Below, piece by piece: positions 60,301-64,000 of a stretch of 64,000 bases of DNA. A program made the position numbers and the translations under genes. Positions within the stretch are counted from its first letter, which is position 1, and each line of letters starts with the position of its first letter. This DNA comes from Notospermus geniculatus (lineage: Eukaryota; Nemertea; Pilidiophora; Heteronemertea; Lineidae), in the NCBI GenBank assembly GCA_002633025.1, contig NMRB01000667.1:90756-154755 (forward strand), written 5' to 3'. The notes beneath the pieces are model-generated. The model searched no databases. It was not told the origin of the DNA and saw only the letters and a list, made by a program, of their open reading frames with translations.

Positions 60301-62291
60301 GTTTACACATGCAACTTTTATGAAACTTTTTGGTCTCATCAGGTTTATGCAACAAGTTGCATGAAGTTGCATATGAAAAGTTGCATGTGTAAACGGGCCT
60401 TTAGGATCATACTTCGTCGAATATCCAACGCAGAGAATTACCTTCCCGATTTTCCAAATCAAGGATTCCACAAGTAAGTACATGTATATATTAGTTGCAA
60501 GCGTGAGAATTTTGAAGGCAATCGGAATTGGAGTATGCCATACGTACCGACGAAAGTCCCCTGCAGTTTGCAGGTTATGCAACCCTTATTGCTCCTGCCC
60601 TCTTTGTCGAGGGTGACACCATACCTGAAACACACAAATACCCGATGACCACATAAAACTTTGCATAAACATGTAATACGTGCATCTATTGGTTCCTTGA
60701 CAGTTACAAGAGTTCTGATTGGAAGAAGAGAAATTGTACTTACAACTCGTCTGTGTCATTGATTCTCAGCAAACATTTCTGTCCTCCGAAGTAGACCCTT
60801 GTGATTCGTTCGGTGGCACCATTGGTGCTTGCCTCTTCGTTACTCTGGGTGCGATTCGTTATGATCCTACCACACATGGTGACAAGGGTGCCTGGGAAGG
60901 GGAATTAAATAAATGTAGCACAATCAATCTTCAATCTCGAAAAGCGTTTTCAACCAGCAGTGTTTGAGATGCGAATCCAGCTTGCCGACCCGCCAAGGAA
61001 TTCATAAGAAACATTGGATAACTTACCAGGGGGACCAGACCGAGGTGTAACGGAAGTGATCGTTGGGGTGGCCGCCGCTTTCGGCTGTCAAGAAGAAGAA
61101 TTTTGTGAGTGTAACAATCCTACACTATCATCGTTATAAAGCATCCATGTAATAGAATGAAATGAGGGAGACGGGGTACTGAAATCATGCTTTTTATCGA
61201 GTGGCACTCGTGGCACTTGAAGTAAAGCTTGACAGAGAGAATTCTTAACTAACACAGCTGGTCTCCATGGTGGTATTAAAGACTGTACGGCCAAAGACAT
61301 ACTTTTGGTTTCTTTATCAGCTATTGGCCTACTTACCGTGAAAATACACAAGGATGACTTTGTTGGACAAAGTTTATTATCAGGGATATCCACCCCATCA
61401 ATCTTAACCTTAACTCTATAGCGGACGTCACCAGCAGGGAATTTGCTGAAAAAGCAAAAGGAGACATAATTAAATTCAAAAAACTTCTCGTGAAATAAAG
61501 TCTGGCAACATCTAACTTTGACTCAATGGAATGCGGAATTTAGGAAATTGATAGTTGGATTTTCCACGGACCTTTAATCACACGCGGCTATTGAATAGCC
61601 AGTGGACAGTGCGAACAATAGGAAACGACTACAAATGATCGACAAGTATGATTAAAAACCGCAAAGCTCTGCCACATTACATGACTTCCGCATTCCATTG
61701 GGTCGAAGTTAGATGTTGCCAGACTTCACCTATGCAGTAGTTGTGTTAAATTGCAGTCGAGCGTTGTTTTTAGAGTACTTTCTTCAGGGAATGACGTAGA
61801 GACAGAAAGACTCACCAGGAAATATGTAAGGCGATTTCTCGTTGGCTGCGGATTATTTCATTGCGAGATGGCTGATTCTGATCAGCTTGAGGGTTGGTCA
61901 TAGCATGTTTAGGTCGTTTAGATACAGATGAACAGTTGCGGACTTACGGAGTGTAACACTGGACCTGCTTTTCCGTGCAGCCATCTTTGTGGATACGGCA
62001 CGGGATGGACCCCTTATCAGAAACAAGGGTTACGTCAGCTCCCTTTCCCTCCTCGAAATGATCCTTGGCAAACCCTGAAAATTCATTCTCGATACGATGA
62101 TAAATCTGTTATCATTTGGAGATCGAGAGTAGCCTACATGCATCATTCAACTCCAATTTGAATATAAGTTTCAACGTTAAACAACGAAGTATTTGCGCAT
62201 AACTTACCATGTCCATAAATAGTTAGACGGGTTTCACCATTAATACTACCAATGGATGGGCTGATATAGTACACTGCGGCTCCGTGTGCAC
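14838..62291 (-). CDS. PKHD1L1: Fibrocystin-L/fibrocystin-family giant membrane receptor (PKHD1L1-like), 59 exons, 5' end missing
   Basis: Type I membrane protein family with a very large ectodomain of IPT/TIG, PA14, G8 and parallel beta-helix (PbH1) repeats. I traced 59 coding exons from 62208-62291 down to 14838-15382; every intron is GT-AG and every neighbouring pair agrees in phase (mostly phase 1), summing to about 16.66 kb or roughly 5,550 residues. As I recall, human PKHD1L1 is about 4,240 residues; the surplus is explained by an internal IPT duplication and a duplicated Ig-like exon. The first exon read begins inside IPT1 (motif PSIGSINGETRLTIYG, typical of the family N-terminus), so the signal-peptide exon lies upstream or beyond the window. 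Domain order strongly supports the family. Whether it is orthologous to PKHD1L1 or PKHD1 is open: domain content fits both, and the long cytoplasmic tail is fibrocystin-like. A giant alternative last exon lies in the intron after exon 21. Confidence 0.9.
15557..15674 (-). CDS. PKHD1L1: Transmembrane helix exon (exon 58)
   Basis: 39 codons: short linker TSGGLSTTQ, then about 26 hydrophobic residues rich in Ile and Val (IIIISVVCSIVVIVIIATIL), then a positive stop-transfer patch (CYIKSKNK). Type I orientation, cytoplasmic tail following. Confidence 0.88.
15843..16530 (-). CDS. PKHD1L1: Juxtamembrane ectodomain (exons 56-57)
   Basis: Exons 16140-16530 (130 codons) and 15843-16015. Exon 56 starts GHNWTATVKLHTPGQYKGEL and has KLHVVLESSPPGYSYKVVSD, a beta-sandwich pattern. 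Exon 57 (VVTFDITGSTADTADTIAAI, DGYTVSFNGYTLNADGTFSV) ends YGVAID in phase 0 at the transmembrane exon. Confidence 0.82.
16807..17178 (-). CDS. PKHD1L1: Ig-like ectodomain exon, copy 2 (exon 55)
   Basis: Same length, phase and splice signals as 17473-17844; I see four residue differences over 124 (R/Q, S/N, V/L, M/L). Either both are spliced in tandem, or they are used alternatively, or one is an assembly copy. The pair is separated by a short inverted-repeat element (17213-17456). Confidence 0.8.
17213..17456. mobile_element. Short inverted-repeat element E1 between duplicated Ig-like exons
   Basis: Related to 27412-27769. Inner inverted pair ACGAATGCCCCGAAT (17231-17245) and ATTCGGGATATTCGT (17421-17435); right end AGTGAAAGCCAGGCA abuts the second duplicate exactly as in E2. 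Confidence 0.65.
17473..17844 (-). CDS. PKHD1L1: Ig-like ectodomain exon, copy 1 (exon 54)
   Basis: 372 nt, phase 0 on both sides, with TCTTTCAG acceptor and GTAAGT donor. Encodes 124 residues starting GNYLDSIGTDSTAWVVTAS with a filamin-like beta pattern (TATFVDGIAKFTDLAI). Being a multiple of three it can be included, skipped, or used together with its neighbour 16807-17178 without shifting frame. Confidence 0.85.
18140..18996 (-). CDS. PKHD1L1: C-terminal ectodomain exon with multibasic cleavage motif (exon 53)
   Basis: An 857 nt exon, phase 1 in and phase 0 out. It contains YYRLPQRYDVYYQDVRVPP, DYDLLYLIVNGTTNVDIKRS, and the fibrocystin-family stretch SKIKFVNAVNEKTGSRRRRA. The SRRRRA sequence is a strong candidate proprotein-convertase site in the juxtamembrane third of the ectodomain; cleavage here would leave a C-terminal fragment tethered to the membrane. 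Further on it is acidic (DPLTPDELDEMADKIVDATQ) and ends QPWLRFKDSN. Confidence 0.85.
19248..23659 (-). CDS. PKHD1L1: Second PbH1 beta-helix block (exons 48-52)
   Basis: Exons: 23426-23659, 21752-22009, 20102-20708, 19720-19955, 19248-19502. Exon 48 has ARISNVEFYRGGQLGWID and YVRDCAFHNGLAPAIGVFGS; exon 49 has GNQIRDNLVTNVIW and DLVMENNVVAGSERVGYHIK, classic beta-helix turns. Exon 50 continues with cysteine-containing turns, exon 51 with DCVDMVCDAKQNCFIADNDG, and exon 52 with PTWQAYKC and NGPQDHGWCNGYTCQKR. The long intron between exons 48 and 49 has inverted-repeat ends (see findings). Confidence 0.85.
24051..26179 (-). CDS. PKHD1L1: Linker with furin-like site and second G8 domain (exons 43-47)
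   Basis: Exons: 26014-26179, 25433-25717, 24946-25209, 24354-24596, 24051-24233. Exon 43 (DCLIINHNFTQKPDRF) ends the first beta-helix. Exon 44 carries the multibasic stretch SVKRKKRAIAG, a consensus proprotein-convertase site, then a Cys/Pro-rich linker and the G8 start (TTWTDLKTWEGV, GDNVKIRTG). Exons 45-46 hold VVINEPIPKLTKLYIYGVLE, MGAKALG and GIFGGLDLHGKPRSLSWTRL. Exon 47 has AEVGLLTRNVKIVGED, the G8 to beta-helix transition. All phases agree. Confidence 0.86.
26296..27356 (-). pseudogene. 5'-truncated duplicate of the PbH1 exon
   Basis: Nearly identical to 27818-28879 (a handful of substitutions) and open throughout, with the same 3' donor, but it begins abruptly beside the single N at 27358 and has no acceptor or upstream part. 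It should be skipped when exon 42 (phase 0) joins exon 43 at 26179. It could instead be an unmerged second haplotype. Confidence 0.75.
27412..27769. mobile_element. Short inverted-repeat element E2 beside the duplicated PbH1 exon
   Basis: Inner inverted pair ACGAATGTCCCGAAT (27442-27456) and ATTCGGGACATTCGT (27734-27748), same left GGACCCA.GCCGAAAACA and right AGTGAAAGCCAGGCA as E1, but about 110 bp longer inside. Many ACGAAT/ATTCGT words internally. Confidence 0.65.
27818..29310 (-). CDS. PKHD1L1: First PbH1 parallel beta-helix block (exon 42)
   Basis: One large exon of 1,493 nt between a TTTTCTGCAG acceptor and an E|GTAAGC donor in phase 0. It follows G8 directly and contains the family motifs FGGHIMMH, GQAFRLGRYPIHFHLNGD, GCGIHKTFNRAVNIHGTH and a long run of short beta-helix turns with many Asn, Gly and aromatic residues. 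Frame is fully open. A 5'-truncated duplicate of its 3' two thirds lies just downstream at 26296-27356. Confidence 0.9.
29430..30431 (-). CDS. PKHD1L1: First G8 domain (exons 39-41)
   Basis: Exons: 30272-30431, 29942-30151, 29430-29795. G8 is an extracellular domain named for eight conserved glycines, shared by fibrocystins, CEMIP and TMEM2. Visible marks: DVWSSPFTWGSNMSLPVDGD at the start, GGTLQIGTEAEPFQHKA and GAKALAVRNGTLDLHG in the middle, and EVGLLTRNILFRGSDD near the end, the link to the beta-helix block. Phases 0,1,1,1 agree. Confidence 0.88.
30850..31906 (-). CDS. PKHD1L1: Last IPT/TIG domains before the first G8 (exons 36-38)
   Basis: Exons: 31754-31906, 31198-31375, 30850-31006. 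Exon 36 (FGGGQVLSFSGQGF, with ICGEPC and VQCSAPSAT) completes the IPT opened by exon 35. Exon 37 carries GTKLCDVLVSSG and opens the final IPT (AISSVSPARGGTGGGTTITI), split in phase 2 from exon 38 (DVSVDIAGAACDVQTVNDTE). Exon 38 ends GTSGQTPG in phase 0, joining the G8 exon at 30431. Confidence 0.85.
32060..35859 (-). CDS. PKHD1L1: IPT/TIG array, copy A (exons 29-35)
   Basis: Exons: 35735-35859, 35185-35308, 34817-35012, 34440-34687, 34109-34294, 33642-33821, 32060-33517. Each corresponds to one exon of 42294-38612 with the same phase and nearly the same length (exon 30 is one codon shorter). All splice sites and reading frames are intact, and differences are mostly conservative, so both copies look usable. 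The last exon again contains five IPT domains and ends SSMSPITG before exon 36. Together the two copies bring this region to about sixteen IPT domains. Confidence 0.85.
33881..34000. mobile_element. Hairpin element present only in duplication copy A
   Basis: Arms GGGTCCGTATTCTAGAAGC and GCTTCTAGAATACGGCCC; the equivalent intron in copy B (about 40417) lacks it, so it inserted after the duplication or was lost from B. Confidence 0.65.
37076..38303 (-). pseudogene. 5'-truncated second copy of the giant repeat exon (C-terminal part with transmembrane helix)
   Basis: About 409 codons matching 44737-43540 of the full giant exon: the TARPS-type repeats, the polyproline patch, the same transmembrane helix and tail, stop codon and overlapping AATAAA. 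The two copies differ by substitutions and a net 30 nt, so the frame is kept (the differences lie around 37.8 kb and 44.3 kb). It has no acceptor of its own; the sequence fused upstream is exon 36 material in a different frame. It is therefore probably not translated, though the open frame continues upstream to an ATG at 38458. Confidence 0.65.
38289..38452 (-). pseudogene. Chimeric exon: IPT exon fused by duplication to the truncated giant exon, with early stop
   Basis: 38452-38304 copies exon 36 (GSFGGGQVLSFSGQGF) with its acceptor, but the duplication breakpoint removes the last four bases and the donor. Past 38303 the frame enters giant-exon sequence out of its frame and stops at 38289-38291 (ending SADWQI). 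If spliced from exon 28 it would end the protein before any membrane helix; more likely it is skipped in favour of exon 29. Confidence 0.7.
38612..42294 (-). CDS. PKHD1L1: IPT/TIG array, duplicate copy B (exons 22-28)
   Basis: Exons: 42170-42294, 41612-41738, 41248-41443, 40871-41118, 40540-40725, 40194-40373, 38612-40069. Exon 22 starts GGALLKITGTGL, completing the IPT opened by exon 21. Exons 23-25 carry further IPTs (ATISAINVTSASVDG|TTAIRIQGSGFG; LSPKEGSLFGGTILTFTGSGF). Exons 26-27 form a linker with WSPPQYVSGISYRVCQ, resembling the cupredoxin-like insert of the family. Exon 28 is unusually long (1,458 nt) and packs five IPT domains (for example VTSVSPITTDGTETLTISGSGFG), ending SSMSPITG in phase 1. 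Its donor fits the duplicated exon 29 at 35859 equally well, so including both copies keeps the frame. All splice sites are intact. Confidence 0.85.
43539..43544 (-). terminator. Polyadenylation signal AATAAA overlapping the stop of the giant exon
   Basis: On the minus strand the last codons read CAA TAA AG, so the hexamer AATAAA shares bases with the stop codon. A T/GT-rich stretch follows within about 30 nt (TTGGTCATCGTGGCTTTTTA). The same arrangement is kept in the truncated copy at 37075-37080. It supports the exon being terminal, with almost no 3' UTR. Confidence 0.6.
43540..53072 (-). CDS. Giant Arg/Lys/Thr/Pro repeat exon with C-terminal transmembrane helix; probable alternative last exon
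   Basis: A single open frame of 3,177 codons (including stop) follows a good acceptor (TTTCTTGCAG, exon starting at 53072) in phase 1, the same phase as the donor at 53421. Spliced there, the product would be about 4,290 residues: shared IPT/PA14 ectodomain plus this repeat stalk. The frame is also open up to an ATG at 53292, so an independent nested gene is possible, but no signal peptide is visible. Order: degenerate basic lead; 52.7-48.5 kb of 14-residue units of the type RTKSPRKTPKAARQ broken by about six cysteine-bearing linkers; 48.3-44.8 kb of longer degenerate repeats (ILEDPGTSRQK, SLQSILGRSN); 44.7-43.9 kb of short TARPS-type repeats; a polyproline patch; then a hydrophobic helix (VLFALSVITMIVIASYFFWF) and the ten-residue tail GRSLYTALRQ. 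The TAA stop overlaps AATAAA. I recognise no family; role unknown. Confidence 0.72.
48500..52700 (-). repeat. 42 bp coding minisatellite with ~0.6 kb higher-order units
   Basis: The 14-residue unit RTKSPRKTPKAARQ corresponds to a 42 bp repeat, on the order of 70 copies by eye. About every 570-655 bp a linker (GRRCLPAS...HPCLPASRG...GQKPITP) recurs, beginning near 52.45, 51.79, 51.14, 50.57, 49.97 and 49.32 kb. Confidence 0.85.
53102..53150. repeat. Pair of GATACTGCAGTATC palindromes
   Basis: A perfect 20 bp palindrome at 53102-53121 and a 14 bp version of the same core at 53137-53150, just upstream (minus strand) of the giant exon's acceptor. Confidence 0.7.
53422..56738 (-). CDS. PKHD1L1: Middle ectodomain and half IPT domain before the alternative exon (exons 14-21)
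   Basis: Exons: 56514-56738, 56063-56190, 55618-55784, 55054-55208, 54832-54876, 54473-54760, 54052-54289, 53422-53682. Exons 14-16 resemble a jelly-roll-like segment (CGRKSLKNPTT; STVDMFIDNVLLAQNEPV). Exon 18 is only 45 nt and is the least certain; its phase fits but its sequence is not diagnostic. Exon 19 carries RLSAASPPVTGTIDI, typical of the family. Exon 20 ends APTVSSVTPSTG and exon 21 continues with NQLLTIQGSGF, one complete IPT, then ends SVTSVTPTSASKG, the first strand of the next IPT. Its phase-1 donor (G|GTAAGT at 53421-53416) can join either the giant exon at 53072 or the regular IPT exon at 42294; both complete a glycine codon. Confidence 0.82.
56966..58979 (-). CDS. PKHD1L1: PA14 domain and following strand-rich region (exons 9-13)
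   Basis: Exons: 58714-58979, 58188-58276, 57505-57776, 57232-57372, 56966-57120. Exon 9 starts with GVKMEHWND and contains YATKWSGFYVPTTSGLHQL followed by KGDDYIKLYVSG, the signature of PA14, a carbohydrate- or ligand-binding beta barrel that sits at this place in fibrocystin-family proteins. Exons 10-11 finish it (motif AYYFEAYHSQIAGGGSFSM). Exons 12-13 continue with a beta-rich segment ending DGVPSVPIARDADASA. Junction phases 0,2,1,1,0 agree. Two MITE-like insertions lie in the introns around this block. Confidence 0.82.
57975..58115. mobile_element. Foldback element with GGGACCTTATTCAC ends
   Basis: Arms GGGACCTTATTCACAAAGC and GCTTCGTGAATAAGGTCCC in the intron between exons 10 and 11. 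Confidence 0.55.
59559..62291 (-). CDS. PKHD1L1: N-terminal IPT/TIG repeats 1-3 (exons 1-8)
   Basis: Exons: 62208-62291, 61948-62074, 61337-61445, 61027-61084, 60744-60891, 60548-60624, 59949-60062, 59559-59756. IPT domains are Ig-like beta sandwiches of extracellular receptors. Exon 1 carries the conserved GSINGETRLTI start of IPT1, exons 2-3 its cysteine-containing remainder (SIPCRIHKDGC). Exon 4 opens IPT2 with PTITSVTPRSGPPG, and exons 5-6 complete it. Exon 7 (INGSFLIEGKYGRSLPDLG) is the conserved linker that precedes IPT3. Exon 8 is a full IPT domain (VDSVSPSTGSTEGGTVLTI) with the usual cysteine pair. Phases between exons: 1,2,0,1,2,1,1,1; all junctions keep frame. Expected extracellular once the missing signal peptide is added. 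Confidence 0.85.
60161..60403. mobile_element. Foldback element with CAGTTTACAC-type ends and GTTGCAA-rich core
   Basis: Ends TAAAGGGCAGTTTACAC and GTGTAAACGGGCCTTTA, inside full of GTTGCAA/TTGCAAC words in both orientations. Lies between exons 6 and 7. Confidence 0.55.
61498..61726. mobile_element. Foldback element in intron 2
   Basis: Inverted arms of about 40 bp, AAGTCTGGCAACATCTAACT at one end and its complement at the other, about 150 bp apart. Confidence 0.6.
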
Positions 62292-64000
62292 CTGCAAGGA
62301 TATGAGACAGTTCAAGTTAAATTGCTATCTCTCAGCAGTCCTTAGAATTTCAGTCATGATTTTTTTGATACAAGTATGATAATTTAAGTAATGTACATGT
62401 ACTAGTAAGCCTACCTACATTTCCAACTCACATAATCAAATTATCTTGACCATGAAAATGTCAAGTCTAGTCCATAAACCAGCCAAATAAATAATCTTAC
62501 ATCTGTTCAGTAACTTACTGGATTCGGGTAGGGGCCTCATGTATTTTTTCCGCGCCGGTGTAATACTTTAGAATGTTCCCCATTTGTGAGATGAGGAAGA
62601 ACATGTAGAGGTTCACATTCATGTTTATACATGTACATGTATTGTGAATGGCAAAAACCGGTACGATCGAGTGGGAATACAACATCGTTTCGTTAAGGAC
62701 GTGTTTGCAACAGGTGCACGTATACAGTGGGGCTGTAAAAGCATTGGCTTCGCAGTTTAGCCGCAGTCCTTTGACGTTTTTGTTACAAACAATCAATTAC
62801 GTTTTCATAACTGGAAATACATGGATCTTGGCTCACGTATACGATACGAAGACAGACCGTGTTTGATATGACGGATTTCACCTCAGTTTTTTTTTTACAA
62901 GACCCATGTATTTTTATAGCAGAACGAAGACAAAAATATTTAGAGGTCTACTCCCTTGTATCTCACCTAAAAGTAGGCCCTCTCTTATCTATTCTTATCC
63001 AATGATTAGAATGCGTCAGTAGGCCTAGCCTAGGGCTCTAATACAGCAGGATAGAAACCTCTGAATAGCAGCCCCGATTTCAATCCCGGTGGTAGCTGTC
63101 AGTTGCCCAAAAGGCGTCGCTACGGCCCAATTCAATGCCTAGCGGACCCATTCATGGTTGACTGAGCACCAATCAGTCAGGAGAATTTTATATTCTATTG
63201 GGCCGCTAGAACGTTGCTGCCGTCTTTGGTGATAAGCGCGGCTGACTGATGATTATTTTCACAAAATGTGCTACACAAAGTTGGCGCAAATAAAGAATTA
63301 GTGCACGTGCGTAATGCCAAAAATAGATAAGAGAGGACTCTCTTATCTATTTTTGGTAATGCACACATACGTTGCAATGCAGTACGAATGTACTATGAAA
63401 GCATTATACATTGTATCTAGATGTTCACATGGCTCACTCGGGGACATTTTAGGGAGATCATATAAGGAATGTGTAGACCACTCCACGGACAAATATGAAA
63501 ACATGTGCCTTCTGTACCTGATGACAAGTTAAAAACACGCATTAGTGCATGAAGTAGTGCATAAAAAAATGTAGGCCTAAGGCTTCCCTTACATTGAAGT
63601 ATACGGTATACGAAAACACCGGTTAACAAAGGCTTCCCGAGGATTCACGACCGTGAAGCCATTGTTTACCGGCTGTTTCGTATACCGAATACTTCTATGG
63701 ACAGGAAGCCTAATGGTATAGTTATCAAGTACCGGTGCAACGTAAACGAGTGTACCCGTCATCGATCGTCCGCCGGACGCTCAGTAACAATTTGGTGGTG
63801 TAAACCATTGTCCGGCGGACAGATAATTATAACCGCTTGCTGTAAATGGCTGTCCGGGGAGGACTGGCATTTATGCCTAGAGCTGTCACTGAATGTCCGA
63901 ACTGCGTGTACCGTTCAGATTCATCCAAGTATGCAAAATCGAATTCCCACGGCTGAACTTTATCTTGGTTTCGGATTCTAGATCGGAAACCATACTGTGT
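62292..64000. other. Presumed first intron or upstream region, no coding exon found
   Basis: Should contain, or be followed by, the signal-peptide exon of the fibrocystin-like gene. I see only repeats: a perfect hairpin AAAAATAGATAAGAGAGGA/inverse at about 63318-63356, an inverted pair at about 63590-63710 (TATACGGTATACGAAAACACC and inverse), and a GTCCGCCGGAC-type inverted pair near 63766-63822. Confidence 0.5.

Noticed and set aside
1-64000. CRISPR arrays, bacterial operons, rRNA or tRNA genes
   Set aside because: Repeats present are coding minisatellites or hairpin transposons, genes are intron-rich animal genes, and no tRNA- or rRNA-like sequence was recognised by eye.

Overview
This is a 64 kb piece of a multicellular animal genome. 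Genes are split by many short introns with GT-AG borders, introns are AT-rich, short hairpin transposons are frequent, and palindromic words such as TAGGCCTA and TACATGTA recur. The gene content and texture fit an invertebrate deuterostome (echinoderm, hemichordate or amphioxus), but the sequence alone does not name the species. Isolated N positions (7606, 11051, 27358) and one N run (10497-10520) show a draft assembly.

All genes I can support are on the minus strand, so read from high to low coordinates. (1) 62291-14838 is one huge gene of the fibrocystin / fibrocystin-L family (PKHD1/PKHD1L1). I assembled 59 coding exons whose splice phases all agree: IPT/TIG repeats, PA14, more IPT repeats, G8, PbH1 beta-helix, second G8, second PbH1 block, Ig-like exons, a transmembrane helix and a ~190-residue cytoplasmic tail. 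The first (signal-peptide) exon was not found. (2) 10141-4878 holds exons of an RFX-family transcription factor closest to RFX6 (winged-helix DNA-binding domain and start of the dimerisation region). Exons 5' of 10141 and 3' of 4878 were not found. (3) The left edge (1-847) holds two likely exons of an unidentified protein with a PAN/apple-like domain.

The most unusual object is a single open exon of about 9.5 kb (53072-43540) inside one intron of the fibrocystin-like gene, on the same strand. It has a good splice acceptor in exactly the phase of the upstream exon, encodes ~3,176 residues of Arg/Lys/Thr/Pro-rich repeats (a 14-residue unit nested in ~0.6 kb higher-order units with paired cysteines), ends with a transmembrane helix, and its stop codon overlaps an AATAAA signal. 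It looks like an alternative last exon, giving a second membrane-anchored product that shares the N-terminal IPT/PA14 region but ends in a giant polycationic stalk.

The locus also carries several internal duplications: a 6.5 kb tandem duplication (31758-38303 / 38304-44737) that adds about eight IPT domains and created a chimeric exon; a 0.42 kb and a 1.1 kb duplication, each with the same short inverted-repeat element between the copies; and a 2.5 kb duplication of the RFX exons that meets at a single N and is probably two haplotypes joined in assembly. Many hairpin/MITE-like elements fill introns and the gene-poor left part.
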